Below are positions 34,661 to 50,100 of a stretch of 64,000 nt of DNA, piece after piece; the first letter of the stretch is position 1, and each line of letters starts with the position of its first letter. Where the stretch lies: positions 22,926,062 through 22,990,061 of the forward strand of contig NC_050174.1 of the NCBI RefSeq assembly GCF_008315115.2, written 5' to 3'. The stretch comes from Sander lucioperca (lineage: Eukaryota > Chordata > Actinopteri > Perciformes > Percidae). The position numbers were made by a program, and so were the translations under genes. The notes under the pieces are model-generated. The model did not search any database. It was not told the DNA's origin and was given only the letters and a program-made list of their open reading frames with translations.

Positions 34661-37600
34661 GTGAACGGCTAGCTAAACCTGCAGTAAACCTGCATCAAAG
34701 CCCGTTGAGCTCCGTCATCTTAGGAACACCGAACTTCATTTAAAAATAATGTGTCAATTCATTATTATTAGTTATTTGCATCCATACCCACCACAGATTA
34801 TAACACTACTTAACACTTAGTGAGACTCGGAGGAAAGTGCTGATCATTTCGCCATGAAAAGACCTTTACTTCTAGACATTTCCACACCTATGTGGAGCCA
34901 AAACACAGTAGCTAGTAGTAGCTAGAGCTGTAACAATTCCAAATTTTGTTAGTTAATTGTCTTGAAAAACTTTCAATGATCCATCAATCCTTGAGGGTGG
35001 ACCCCTAAACCCCCCCCCCCTGCCAAATATGTGCACCTACGTCTTCCACAAACAAGAGCTGTAACTCTGTACAATTAATTGTCTCAGAAATAATTGGGAT
35101 TAACAATATAACTGTCTCTTTCAGTCAAATAAAAAAAAAAAAAAATCTTCATCTTTTGGTTATATATCACTGTCATGTGACCCAGATAATGTATTAACAA
35201 TAATACACAGCCTATGACGTAAACAACGCCTCTTTATTGTCATAAGACATTTTTTCTAACTGTTACTACTAGGGTTGGGTACCCAAACCCGCTTCCACTA
35301 TGGAACCGGTTCCTACGCAACCGGTAGGAATGAGACCGGATTAGAACGCACATTTTGGTTCCTCGTTTCGGTTCCACTTAATGTGTCGACTGAAATATTT
35401 TCCCTCTGTCGCTCCGAAACGGACGTAAAAATATCACACTTTCTCTGTAGTCTACTGTTAGCTAGCTACCGTAAATGTAGGCTACTTTTAAAATGCCATA
35501 TTTTCCCTCTGGGCTCCCCAAAATGGACGTAAAAGCATATTACGGCTACTACATCTATAAAAGAGCCTTTCTTTGATATCATTTTTCAGTTTTTCCAAGA
35601 ATCGGTTTAGGAAATAGTCGTTTTAAAAGTACCGGTTTGGCATCGGAATCGTAAAAATCCAAACGATACCCAACCCTAATCACTACCTGATGTGAGTCGA
35701 ATGCAGATGTGAGTTGCGCATGCGTCTCTTTGCGACAATGACCAGATTTCACGCAGATCTGTTTTGCTGTTAGCCACATAACAGCCACATAATGAGATAG
35801 GTACATTACATAGCAGTAATTTATTATTTAGCGTAAGGCATCACATTTTCACGGCATCATCCCTGATGTCAGTTCTAGATTAGAGCCTGAAGTAGCCTAC
35901 AAGAACCTGCTGACGAGAGACTTCTGTAATGTCAGTACAATAAAAATGGACCTACGTAACGAAGTTCGTTCACTGCTGGCTACAAGTTAGCAATCAAATG
36001 GCGTTTTTCCATTACATGGTCCCTGATTGACTTGCCTCGACTCTACTCGCCTTTTTTGGTTTTCCATTATGAAAAAAAGTACCTGGTACTTTTTTTTAGT
36101 ACCACCTCTTCGAGCTGAGCCGATACCAAAAGGTGACGTGAAAGCGACAGAGGGGGGTGTCCTGAACAAACCCGCCATTTTAAAATAGTTTAGTCAGCTG
36201 TGTTTTTTTTTTTTTTTTTTTTTGCTGTCTCCAGCTTCTTTTGAAACAAAATGTGTCTTCTGGCTGTGGCAACAACGACACACCTTCGACGTTCTGTGTG
36301 TGTGTCGCGTTAGGTCACAGCAGTTTACTGCGGCGCCGCTATGATGACCAGCCAAGCTCGCATCACGCATGAGGCGGTACTAAATCTGCAATGGAAAAAG
36401 GACTAGGGGGCACCGCAGCCGAGCCGAGTAGAGCTGGTACTAGCAGTGGAAAAACGCCAAAACACAACAAAGGCTGTCACTTGAATGGCGTTTTGAGCTA
36501 ACGTTAGCAATCAAACAATTATAGATAGCTAAAACGTTTGCCGGATCCGGATCCCTTGGCGTTATGCCGTAAACCGTTTAAATCTGAGCATGTGCAACTC
36601 ACATCTGCACTCGACTCATCGGGTAGTGACACCCCCCTTGTCATTAATGTCGCTATGAACGTGTATACGATCAAGTGCCAACAACTAACAATTGAAATAA
36701 TACAAATATATAGTCCAAACCAATAGTCACTTATATAATTACAATTTGGCATATCTAAACAAAATCAACGATTACCAGTCACAAGCCTTAACACCTTAGC
36801 TAATGTTAGCAAATAATTGCCGTTAAAAAAAAAAAAAAAAATGATTAGAGAATAATGTAATAATTGTTACAGACCTAACAGTAGCTAACGTTAGCTGCTT
36901 GAGTTTAGCTGAAGACTGCCTCAACACATGTTCTGATAGGTGTGTGTATTGAAGGGCTGCACGACAGGGGCAATTCTATTCTAGTTGCTTACGTTTTAAT
37001 TTGAGTTGTAATCTGCGCCATGAAATGACCAACTTCTTCTCTGGGGATCACCAACGTTAAACTTCACAACCGCACTCCTGCTCTCCCTCTGACAGATCAG
37101 ATAGAGACTCAGCCAAAGGCAGGAGTCTGGCACAACCTCCTCCGATTGGCCAACACTACGTTTCTGTTGACCCTTTCCTTGACTGGGTTACAGGTGCATA
37201 GCATCGGCGACAGACACACAGGATATTAAACCTGTTTCAAGCCCTTTGAACCTGTAATTGTTTGCCCTCTGTCACTAACAGACAAGTTCACAAACTCTCA
37301 CTTGCGCACGAAAATTGATTTCAAAATAAAATAAAATAAAAAAAATGTTATTATAATTTTTAGGGGGGCTGAGATGAAATTTTGGGTGGCTTGAGCCCAC
37401 CTAAAAAGGGTCTAGTTGCGGTAAATAAACGGATATTAAAGTGTTCTGCTGCTCTCAGTATTCTGCTAAAATACAACAATTAAATTACAAACAAATGAAA
37501 GCAAATCGTTTCCAGCATTCTTTTATTACACACATTGAATATTGACTTGAATATAAAAGGCACCACTTAAAGAAGGATGACAGTTACATTTTAAAGTGCC

Positions 37601-40600
37601 GTTTTTTTATTGATAATATTTTTCCAAAAACATTTTAACACAAAAAATCTGAGTGTTTATTGCGCCAGTTGATATCGCGATGAAGATTTAAAAAAAAAAG
37701 GATATGTTGTGCAGCCCTAGTGTATTATTGCTGACAAGTTTAAACCACAATCAACTTCATAGATGGTTCTTTACTATTACATATATGACCTGGAATTCAC
37801 ACACACACACACACACACATAATACATCATAATACAGGCTTTAACTTGCGTAAATATAAAAACCCACTCGCCCGTTCGTGCATCATCGTATCAAAAATGA
37901 CGTCATCGTTCTCTTTCCCCGTCGGAGAACGCTTGTTGAATGATTTCATTTGAATGTGCTCTTGGCCAATCAAGAATTGAGTTGGGGCTTGAGGCTTTTG
38001 ACGGGGTTTTTTTGTGACATTTTTTTACGCTTTTGATGCTTTTGACAGTTTCAACATTTTTGACTTTTTCTCAACATTTTTTTTGACATTTTTGTTTACA
38101 TTTTCTTGGCGGGGGGGTTTTCTATGCTTTCATCTGCGTTTTTTTTCCGACGCTTTCAATATTTCTTTAATGTTTTTAAATGTTGTTTCCTCCCTAAAGT
38201 TTGTCCCTTTCTTATGTTTCTTTGATGCTTTTGACGTTTTTTTGAGAAAAATTTTGTTTACTTGTTTTTTGAAAAAAAAAAAAAAAAAAGAACTATTTGT
38301 ATAGGGGCCAGTAAAAATTGACTTTGGGCAAGTAGAGTTTTTTTTTTTTCACTTGTTTTTAACCCCTAGGTTCATTTTGCACCGGATTTGTCCTTTAACA
38401 TTGAACCCTGAAATATTACTGTACATCACTACATTGTCTGGCGTTTGTACTTATTATCCTTATATCATTGCTTGTCTTTCTGATATGTAATTTAATACAC
38501 ACGTTATCTAAAGTCTACTAAACATGCAGTGTGTCTGTGTGGTGTTGTAGAGCCAGAGGCAGTGGCAGGAAAAGTTCTACACCATGGCCTCCCAGATTAA
38601 GCTCCTCTTGGAGATCCCAGAGCGCATCTGGAGCGCCATGGAGGCGTGCCAGTACCTGCAGGCCACCCAACTCTACCTGCTGTGTTGCCACCTGCACGGT
38701 CTGCTGCAGCTGGAGGCTGCTACAGGGGGCCATTACAGCCCCGTCCTGGCTCGCTTCCCCATTCTGGTCCGGCAGGTAGCCACCACAGGACACTTCAGGT
38801 ACTAGATCTTTCCTTACTTGTGTCTTTGGGAAGACACAATGTCACTAAGTAACATTCCTGCTTTGGGGCTAGTGATTCTTCTAAAAAAAAAAAAAAATTC
38901 CAGGCCTCATAACTGAAAGGAGTAGTGATGGATCCACTAGAACCAACTAGATCCAGGTAGTGAAAGCTAAGTCCTTGGTTTGGCTTGTGTAATGACGGCA
39001 GATGGACAAAGAAAATGTTGGTCACATATGTCATACTCTATGCCCGTTAAAGCTTTACCCTAGCTCAGTGGTCTTCACTGATTATTTCATGAGAGCCACA
39101 CTGATAAAACAAAGTCAATAGGAGAGATAATTATTTTGGGCCTTTATTATATAGGACAGCTAAAGATGTGAAAGGGGAGAGAGAGAGAGAGAGAGAGGGG
39201 GAATGACATGCAGCAAAGGGCCGCAGGTCGGAGTCGAACCTGCGGCTGCTGCAACAAGGACTGAGCCATTGTACTTGGGGTGCGCGCTCTACCAGGTGAG
39301 CTATCCAGGTGCCCCAGGAGAGCCAGTTTTACCACAAAGTATCAAACGTTACATCCAGTTGTAAATAGCATTCCTGCTTATCAAGCTGTCATCCCTGAAC
39401 ATACAACATGCAATGTTTTCTACCTTAGCCCATCATGTATCTAACCATCCAAGAGCACATTCGCCGCTAAGAGCTGGACAGACCGCCCAAACTCCGCAGT
39501 GAGTCAGTGTTAAGGACGGAAGGGCAGAGCGTGTTTAAATATCTTTTTCTAATCTATATTTCCATCTTGTAATGCCACTGTTTTGGGGTGTTTTTTTTAA
39601 ATATAAATTATTTATAATAGAGCAGACTTAGGGTGATGTTATAGCCCTGCTTGTTTTTATGAAATATCTGTATCGAGTGCATGATCATATCACCGTATTA
39701 TTTACTGCAATGCGAGCCACAAATTAAAGCTTGGTGAGCTGCAGGAGGCTCACAAGCCGCGCAATGAGTAACACTCAGCAGTGGAATGTAACTAAGTATA
39801 TTTACTCCAGTACTGTTCTTAAGTCCAAATGTTGAGGTACTTGTACTTTACTTGAGTTTTTTCTTTTCATGCCACTTTCTACTTCTACTCCGCTACATTT
39901 CAGAGAGAAATATTGTACTTTTTACTCCACTACATTCATCTGACAGCTTTAGTTACTAGTTACTTTACACATTAAGATTTCTGCACACAAAACACATGTA
40001 GTTTATAAAATCTGATGTTTTATTATACATTAAACTACCCAACAATATATAGACCATCAAGTCCAGCTGAAATGATTAGCCGATTGAACACTTAGTTGAT
40101 TGACACAACTGTTTGGATCGTTTCCAGTTTCTAAAATGGGAGGATTTTTTTGCATTTTGAGTACTTTTACTTTTAATACTTTAAGTACATTTTCCTATTG
40201 ATACTTTTTATTTATTTTTTAATTTTTTTTATACTTTATTGTAGTGCTTTCATATCCAGTCACGTTATGTTTTTTCCTATCGTACTTCAATTTTTTTTTA
40301 CATTTTTATATTATATAATAACATGGAAAAAGAAAAGAGAAAAAAAAGAAAATATAATTTAAAAAAAAACATAAACTGACAACATACCAAAACATTCCTA
40401 TTGATACTTACAGACCTTTTACTTAAGTAACATTTTCAATGCAGGACTTTTACTTGTAACAGAGTATTTTTCTTTCAAGAATACGTGGATACATTTTGTA
40501 TGTTAAAAAATATGTAATGTAAAACTATACAGTTTGCATTTGATGTAACTTATTTATTCTAGAGAAACAACTCGCAAATCCAAACAAATTCTTCTGTGCA

Positions 40601-43600
40601 GGTGTGTTGGACGATAACAATCAACTTCCAAACAAAGAAAAAAAATCAAGAGCAGTCTTGATGAAGGTCCGGAGGGACCGTAACGTTAGTTTTTCTAAAT
40701 AAAAGGTGATGCTATAGCAAGAGCAGTGTGTGGGATTTTTTCCCTTTGTTTCGATGTAACTAATTTATGAAATCAATGTTCTTCGTAGTTGTTGATATCA
40801 CTTTTTTTTCTGTGTTGTTTTGAGTCTGGAATAGAGGATTTTATATCCTGTACCAGAATATTTTCAATACATTTCAGTAGAAATCGGTCAGCGTCTGGTC
40901 TGTTCTCTTGCAGGTCCACCATTCTCCTGGACAGCCGGTCTCTGCTGCGGGGCCGTGCTGTGTCGGACCAGGCCATAGCCGAGGCCCTGGTGTCCACCAT
41001 GCTGCTGGAGGACAGCTCACCACGCCAGGCCCTGGCTGACTTCCTGCTGGCCCGGAAGGCCTCCATCCATCAGCTGCTCAACCAACCACAACACGGTATT
41101 CTACCGTTTGTTACACCTGCCAACATAAATGCACATCAATATCAGAGTGTGCCATATAGGGCTGCACGATATGAGGAAAATATGGGATAATGTTGTTGAA
41201 TATCGCGCTAACCATATAGCTTGCGATATATAAACAGATATTAAAGTGTTTTCAGTTGTGCTGCTTTCAGTATTCTGCTAAAATGCAACAAACTGCTTGT
41301 TGGATTTAAAACAAATGAATTCATTTCCAACTGTCTTTTATTACATTAAATTGAATATAAAATTGGCAGCACTGAAAAAAGTGACAGTTACATTATAAAG
41401 AGCAAATTTCTACTGAGATTTTCTTTCAACGATCGGAAATCCTATGTATAGTGATTTTTTTTTTTTTTGCGACTATTTTTACGATTCTTTTCCCTAAAAT
41501 CATTTTTTTTATTTTTTTTATTTTATTTTACCAATGATTGACCTAAATATTTTCTGTTTCTACGGTACCGCCGACATCATATCTGTTTCCAGCAAAACAG
41601 AGCGAAAGCAGAAAAAGCTGAAAATCCATGTTATGTTCTTCTTTACAAAGTAAATAAATGTCAGACCGACTGACTGACATGTGATGTGCATTCTTCTTAG
41701 AAAACAATTTTTAGAAATGTCTCATAATATATTGTCTCTAGAAGTGTATTATTCAACTTTTGTTTTTGTAGAAGAAGGAAAAGACAATCGCAATACTCAA
41801 TACTATCGAATCGCAGTAATTCTTGAATCGCAATAGATGAATACTGCAATACAAATCCAATCAGCGCCCACGTATCTGGAAAGAATGAAATTGGGACAGA
41901 AGCATTACGTCCCAGCCCTAGAAGGCATGAAGCATGAAGTATTGCTTGAAGGCTTTTACTGCGATGCAGAGCAGGAAATGTTGTTTGCAGTATCATTATT
42001 TTCTGATTTTCAATGTCAGTTGACGTAAACCTGTGTGTGTTTGGTACAGGTGCAGGGATCAAGGCCCAGGTGTGCAGCTTGGTGGAGCTACTGGTCACCA
42101 CTCTGTTCCAGGCCTACGCTGTCTTCTACTTGCCCCCAGAGGGAGGCCCCCGGGCGGGGGAGGGAGCCCTGAGCTGTGGCATGCTCTTCTCTATCCTGGA
42201 GAATGTCACCTCCACCACATATGCAGGTAAACAGCTGGGGTGACAGGATACTTTTAGTGCCTAGCGAGAGCTATTGAAAACAGGCCTCAGGCTGCGTTCA
42301 GACCGGGAAACAGTGATGCGGCAATTTGCCACAGAGTAGTCGGGCGGTGTGGGAGTGTTGTTGTGGAGAGAGATTTGTTGTTACAGGAAACAGTCAGCTG
42401 TTACACCATCTCCCAGGCAGTTCAGTGCTTGTGTTTGGTGTTTTAAAACTTTCTTGTGGCAGCGATAGAGGCAGTGATGTTTCCTGTTTCCTGTACGGGA
42501 CTCTCACACCGCCTCAAAACATAGCTCAAAAACACACCGACACGTCTGATCTCTGCGGAGTTGCAATTGCTTTTTATATTTAATTCAATGTTTAATTTGT
42601 TCAATAAAAAAGTGTTGGAAATTATTTTCCGCTTTTTTAAATTCAACAAGCAATTTGCTGTTTTTTAGCAAAATACCGAATAACAGCAAAAAGGCAGAAC
42701 TAAGTACACTTTAATATCTTTTAATTTATTGCAAATAATATCGTTATTGTGATATTCTACAACGTTTTTGCATATCACATACTTTCCTCATATCGTGCAG
42801 GCCTAACAAATATCCATAGATAATGAAAATGTGAGACTAAAAAATCCCATCTCTCTCCTTAGCTAAAGACAGGAGGGTGTTGCAGGAAGAAACAAGTACA
42901 GCCAGCTGGTTCAAGTACCTGCCTCCCTCCATCACCGAGTTTCAGCCCACCCTCCGCACCCTGGCTCAGCCAATCCAGAGAGAGCAGCTCCGGGACACCC
43001 TGCAGCAGTGGATTGATACGTAAGCTCCAACCAATCATTTGTTCACATTTGTTCTGTTTCCTTTTGTCTTAGGTGTTTTCAAAGTTTGACATAAAAGTCT
43101 AATTATAAGCATACCCAACCACAGAGATAAAATAATAGGTAGGTAGGGCTAGACTTGAATACTCGATTATTCAAAAATGTATTCATTGGGTTGCTATTTG
43201 GTTTTTAATTTTGGGATTTGGATATTCAGGAGTGTTCCCCCCCCCCAATACTGTAAAATAACAGAATCCTTAAAAATGAATACCTTTAATTTATTGCTAA
43301 AGATGAAGAATTTAGGTCACCATCATTCACTACAGGGCAGTGCAATTGCCATACCAGGCGGTGATACAGAGTATCCTGGAGTCCAGCCTGTGGAGGAAGA
43401 AAAGCCATTTTTCGGGTGAGGTCCTTGGTGATTTAAACCCTGAGGAAGCTAGGTAGTCCTATTGATGGTGATGAAGGTGGTCCTTCTCTTGGCCGTCTTC
43501 TGTAGTCCACAGTCAGCCTCTTGGTTTTGCTGGAGTTGAGATGGAGGTTGTTGTCCTGGCATCATGATGTCAGGGCTCTGACCTCCTCTCGGTAGGCCGT

Positions 43601-46600
43601 CTCATTGTCATCAGTGATCAGCCAGTGATAGTTCTGTCATCAACAAACTTGATGATGGTGTTTGAGCTGTGGGTGGCCACGCAGTCGTGCCTGAACAAGG
43701 AGTACAGGAGAGGGCCGAGCACACAGCCCTGAGGGACGCCAGTGTTGAGTCAGGGTGGAGGATGTGGTGGAGCTAATCTACCCAGCCTGGGTTCTGCCCG
43801 TCATTAAGTCCTCTGTTGATCTATTTGGCCTCTATGCAAATTGTAGTGGGTCCAGTGAATCAGGAAGAGAGGAGCTGTTGAAGGTTTTAACTTCATGATG
43901 GTGGAGATGAGTGCTACTGGGCAGTAGTTGTTCAGGCAGAGGGCTTTAGTCTTTCTGGGGACAGGGATAGTGGTGGTCTTTTTGAGACATATGGGGACTA
44001 CAGATTGGAGCAGAAAGAGGTTGAAATTGTCTGTGAAGACATCCGCCAGTTGATCTGCACACACCTCGAGAGCTCGGCCAGGGATGCCATCAGGTCACGG
44101 TGGATCCATCCTTTTGAAGGATCTGCAAAAAACCTTTACAATATATTTACTTTATTGATTGAAACAATAGTCTCAAGGTCTTTTCCATGCTTGTTGATTT
44201 GTAAAAACTGACTCAGGCCCTAATCAATTATCAAAACTATCTTTGATTGATTTTATGTTGATACAGTATCTAATCAATGCATCGTCAATCTTTCCTCTGC
44301 TTTCAGCTGTAAGGAGGACATCTGCCGTGGCGTTGGCAGCCTTCTGGTCTATGTGAAGAGCCTGAAGGGATTGGCAGCCATTAGAGACGCTGTGTGGGAC
44401 CTCCTGTCCACCGACTCCATCAGTCAGCACTGGAGCACTGTGTGTCAGCGGCTGCTGGAGCGCCCCCTGGCTGCCTGGGATGACTTCCTGCAGCAACTTT
44501 TTCTTCAGCGCCTGCAGGTTAGTGCTCTCCTAGTTTCACAATTGGTATCGCAGTTTGCTGTTTTCATAATCTAAACGGGTCTATCCATTGACTTTGTATA
44601 GCTGCCTCCACGCGATTATGTGTTGTGTTCAATATCACAATATCAGCAGCCCTGCCTGCACTAAAATTCTACATATTGTAATATTCCAATGATTCCTTCC
44701 TCCCATTTCCCAAGGCCATCACCAAAGAAGACACTGAAGCCATATCAACGAGCTCCGTCCAGCTCCTCACCTCAGCTGTGAGGGATCTTGAGGGCCAGGC
44801 CATCCATACTTCTTCAGGTACCAACCATGGCTCAGGGCGCGGGGCCCAGTACGAGGTAGATGTGGCATCCTTCCTGTGGTCGGAGTCTCCAGGGGACCTG
44901 CTGAGTGACGCGGGCTGGGTCAGTGTGAACCAGCGGGGGCAGCAGCACCAGAGGAGTAGCCTGGCCATGAAGACCCAGGCCCTGACGCCCTGCGTTCAAA
45001 ACTTCTGCTCATCCCTGGATGCTAAGCTAAAGGCCAGGCTGGATGACCTGCAGTACTACCTACCCTCCCAAGACACAGGTAAGGGCAGCTCAAACTTAGC
45101 AACTGTGTGCTAGTCTTCTTAAGCCAGTAACATTCAGACAGACTTCTTCCTTAAGGCCCTGACACACCAAGCCGACAGCCAGGAACTAGTAGCGACGAAG
45201 GCTTACTCTGGTATTGCCTTACGTAAGCCCATGTCGCCTTCGTTTTGGCCAGTTTGTTTAGCCGTGCAGATGGTGCAGAGAGAGGGAGGTCTATTACGGT
45301 CTTTATATTAAATGCACTTCCACTACTGCCCAACTTGGACCGAAGGCCAACAGTTCCTTGGTGTGTCAGGGCCTTTAGGACAGGGAGTGGATTGTCAGTC
45401 CCCATCTACGCTCCATGAGGTGGTCACGTTCTAAATGTCCAAACACCTGTTACTAATTGTCATGGAACCTGAGGCTGAGATAATCATAGTCGTCCATTGA
45501 CATTAAAGAGGCATTCCTGTTCTGCAAAAGCTAAAGCCCCACAAGTTTTGAGGCAGAAATGATCATTGTAGCTCAAAAAAATAAAATGCCAGCTAGTGCA
45601 AGAATTAAGCAGACAGTTTGCTATTGTTTGTATACAATATTTAGTATACAGTACTGTACACAGGCCCAGTGTTGTTCTCACATCCTATATAGTGAACACA
45701 TGATGTTCATCTTTCACGCTGTGCTCTGCAGGCTCTGACTCCATCTCTGCGGCAGTTCCCTCCTCTGGTCCCACAGAGAGCTTGTCAGCATCCTCCTTTA
45801 ACCGCTTCACGGACTCGCCGGCGGTGGAGGAGGCTTTACGTGAAGGCTGCACGGCCTGTGTCCGCAACATCCTGTCCTCCATCCGCTCTGAACTGGCCGC
45901 AGCCACGCCTGACCCCAGCCCCGCCCGCCTCAGCTCAGTTCTTTTTACCGCCAGGCTGTGCCAGTCCATGGGTGAGCTCTGCCCCAACCTGAAGTATTGC
46001 ATCCTGGGAAAACAGAGGGCGTCTGAGGCCACAGCAAAGGGGACCCCCAGACAGGGCAAGAAGCTGGGCAAAGCGAGGGCCACGGAGGTCAGCCCGGCCC
46101 AGGCCAAGTGGGCGGGTCTAAAGGAGGAGCTTCTCATTTGCAGCATGGAGGCGTACCGCATCTGGAGCTCCGCCCTCTCTAAAGTCAGACACTGTATTTC
46201 ACTGTATTTGTTAAATGTGGCATACAGTCTGATTTGTGTTGAGTAGTTTAGAATCCTGGGTGGCAGAGACTAAGATAGCAAGCGGCAATTAACTGTCGAA
46301 TTTGAGGATGGAGGTTCATCTTTTTGGAACGGTATAGATAACGAATTAATCTAAGCACAAAAGTCCATTTACTAGCTTTTTGTAGTGTTTAACTGCATCT
46401 TACAGTTAAGAATCAAGGTAGCCATTGTCATCCAACATCAGAGACCATCTTCAAACAGAGGCGGGGGTTATTATCTCACTCCATATGGGACTCTAAATGA
46501 ATGTTAATGCTGCTCTGTGTCTGCTGCGTAAATTGCCAAATGTTTGCCATAGCAACATTATAAGCTGGTAATATGTCAACGTTGTGTTTCGTTCCACTGC

Positions 46601-47080
46601 CCCAAAATGGCAGCTTTAATCCATGTTGTAAATTGTTTCAAGACCTGCCTAGTGACGATGCGTGGTGTTGTGACAGGTGCTGCTGGATAAGTTTGGCGCA
46701 GCGCTGCGTGCTGAGTCTGCCGGCGCCATCCTAACAACAGCAACAAACTGGGAGGATCTGGAGATCCAAGAAGAAGCCGAGTCGGGGAGCAGTGTCACAT
46801 CCAAAATCAGTCTTCCAGTCCAGGTCAGCTGCTCCGCACCACCTCTTAACACAGACAGGAAGCACAGTGATGGCTGATTCCATTCAAAGATCTGATGTGA
46901 AACTTGTGTTTTCTGCAGCCGTCGTGGTTCGTGCAGTCGCTGCTGTTCCAGCTGTGTGTGGAGGTGAACCGGGTTGGGGGCCACGCTCTGCCCCGGCCCA
47001 CCCTGCAGGAGCTGCTGCAGGCCTGTCTGACTCAGGCCCTGCACCACTACCATAGCCTCACACAGCAGGCATCCAGCAGG

Positions 47081-47126
<46 letters not shown>

Positions 47127-50100
47127 AACACACTCACACAGTGTTGAGAATTAGGGCAGTTCTGTACTGTAATAAAAAACCTCCGACCTTTGAGTACCAG
47201 GTACAGTGATGTAACTTTTGTCTCGTCACCTATACATTTCTGAATTGTAAAGCCTGGATTTGGGCATAGTGAGATAACTTGGTTTTCAGATTCTATAATC
47301 TCTGAAAGGCTTGGGGTAAGGGTAATCCTCATGATGAGATTCAGAGATCATTCTTGACCTGGGAAACAGCAGTTGACAAAATAATCCCATCACAAGGTCA
47401 CCCTACTGCAGAGCCTTTACATATAGCAAATGGCCAATCAGACTGTAACAAATGCCTGCTGAAAATGAGCATAATATGAGCACTTTAAAAAAAAAATTAT
47501 GCTCATTTTCAGGTTCATAATTGTATTTTGAGGTCGTACCAGAATAGGTTTACGTGGTTTAATTTTCAAAAAACACCATATTTTTGTTGTACTGCACATT
47601 TCTGCAGCTCCTCTTTTCACCCTGTGTTCAGGTCTCTGTTTTAGCTACAGAGTGAGACCTCTCAACTTCTGTAACATCTTTGTTGTCAGTCGCACATGCG
47701 CAGTAGCTAGGTAAGGATTACATCAGCTAGCTAGCTGTTTAAACAACTTCGGTCAGTTACATGGCAGGAGACTTCTTCTAAATGAGGGCGCACTTCCAAC
47801 TTTGCGTGGAATAACTGCATACGAGGGACATGTAAGTAGTTCTTTTGTAGATTATGGTGAACTAGTGTGTGTTATAACAGTGTTTTGCCATTGAGAATGA
47901 ACTAGCATGCTACTGTTAGCCCCTTCGTTTCGGCTTGTGATGTAAAAAGCCCTGCCGATTTTGAACAGCTCACCCGGAGACTGAAGGCAGGTTACATTCA
48001 GAAACCCGTATCTCACTCAAAACAGCATGAATGTGTTTTTTTCTCCAAGTTTGTATGCATGTGGAAGCACCAGAGACACAAAATAACACCCCACATTTCT
48101 TTCATAATATGGGCAATTTAAATTTTTTTTTTAATTTTTTTTTTTTTAGGTGAATTAAACCCTCTTTTTGAAAAGTCACCACTGACTCCTCATACATGCC
48201 AGCTCAGTCCACCACGTTGAGCTTTAGAAAGGAATTATTGTTGTTAGGTTATCCACAATTTCAGTACGTTGGGGCCAAAATAAATAAAAAAATTTATTTT
48301 CCCATGCAATGGATTCTTTTCCAATGAACTTTTTTTTTTTTTTTTTAATTGGTCCAGTATTGAGCAAGAACACTGTAACCATCAGCGACGAACAAGGCTG
48401 CAATGCCACCCTATGGGACAAATGTTCACCGTCAATGTACATCTACTAAAAGTTCTGTTTTTACCACTGACCGGCTCAGATTGGTATTATGTGTGTCTGG
48501 CTACATTATGGGAAGATTGTGAAGTCTTGTTCGGACACCTGGCAAGGTGACTTATGGGAAGACAGCGATGTGGAACCATAGATGTTTATAGTGTGGATTT
48601 TGAGTGGTGAGAGTTTCAGGGAGTTTGTTGTTTTGGAGGACAGAAAGCAAGCTTAGTTTTATCTAAAAGACTTTCAATTGCGCATTTCCGAATTGTGCCA
48701 ATGAAATGTCGAGCTACACTTTGCGCAGCTTTCATAGACGCTACCTATGGATACGGACCAGCTGAAGTTGAAGCTCGTTGTGCTACAGCTACAAACTGAC
48801 CCTAACACTCCGGTCCATACACTGCGCCTTGCAGACCATCGGGTCTGCAGGGATCAGTTTGAGAGGGGATGACTACCGCAGCCAAAGAAGAGAGGTAGTC
48901 CTATGCCAAAGCACATTTTGCTAAAGAAAAACGCTGTTCCAAGAGTGGAGAGCTGGTGACAGAGCTGAGTCACTGTGTTGACCTGGCATCAGTAAGTTAC
49001 ACACAAAAGCATGACAGGATAACAGCGTCTTCTCCATCTTCCCATAATGTAATTATAATAACAATCTGAGCCTGTCAGTGGCAAAACAGCACTATTAGTG
49101 GACGTACGTTGACCATGCACATTTGCCCTTTAGGGTTACATTACAGCACGGTTCGGGGCTCGTTTAGTAGTGGATTTCAAAGATTTTTGTTGATATTAGT
49201 CACGTACACACAAATGCATGGGAAAATAAGTTTCAGGTTGGATATAAAAGAAAATCCTTTAAATCTTAATTTGCAAAAAACATTTGATTGATGAATCTCT
49301 ATGCAGTTTTGCTGACTTATCCTTCCTTATTATGCCATTTTATTTAAAATATACATGTGTACAGACAAGGCTAGCAGCAACAGCGCCGCGTCAGACACAT
49401 TTGTGTGAAAAGATATAGAAAACGCCACGCAGCCGCCACACAACTGACACGCAACAGAAACGCCACGCTCACGCCACGCAGGCAGTGTGAAAGAGGCCTT
49501 ATCATGCAGCTGCCTAGATTCCCTGACTCTATGGAGGCACAGAGTTGAAGTACTCCTCTGCCTGGAAAGGTTATGAGGTTATGTTGGACACTGACCTGAA
49601 TGACACCTGGGGGGACCACTGACTAAACTTACATAGCAAGAGTTGGTAAGCTGGAAATTCCACAACACTAAGAAGAAGAGGGAAGTGATCAGCAAAAAAG
49701 AAATCGGAAGGGAAAACGGGGACGGAAAAAGGAGGGAGTAAATAGAAGAATGGAGAAGGAAGTGCACTTTGCTTTCATTCGTTAGGATCCACATTAGCTT
49801 CCTAAATGTCCCTGCCTTTTTGTCCCTGTTCCTCTGTCCTCCAGGACGGTGCGTTTCCCATGACTCAGAACCGAGCCCTGCAGCTGTTGTTTGACCTGCG
49901 TTACCTCAACACCACACTGGGCAGCAGGCCGGAGGAGGGCAAGAGCTCCCGGTCCCACCAAGACCCCAGGTAACTAATTCATCACACGCAGCCCTTTGCT
50001 GTTTATTTGAATAGGGACAGATGCTACGACATAGACATGTGTGCAACAAATCTCCAAATGGACGGCATCACAGCATTAGCTAGAAGGACTTTTAAACAGT

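Larger units (their letters stand above)
34926..36879. mobile_element. Large hAT-like non-autonomous element with two nested MITEs, cog1 intron 1
   Basis: Left end TAGAGCTGTAACAATTCC and right end AATTGTTACAGACCTA match the family at 13965-14555. The flanks GTAGTAGC and ACAGTAGC agree at 6 of 8 positions. MITEs at 35270-35688 and 35999-36459 lie inside. Confidence 0.55.

Noticed and set aside
34219..34743. 174-codon frame overlapping cog1 exon 1
   Set aside because: It opens at a non-ATG codon and is the GC-rich exon read in the wrong frame; the conserved Cog1 frame explains the sequence.
39230..39310. Possible tRNA gene
   Set aside because: Box A and box B are present, but the flanking short duplication and attached body show a tRNA-derived SINE.
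45685..46161. 158-codon minus-strand frame
   Set aside because: It is the antisense of cog1 exon 8, whose plus-strand reading matches Cog1.
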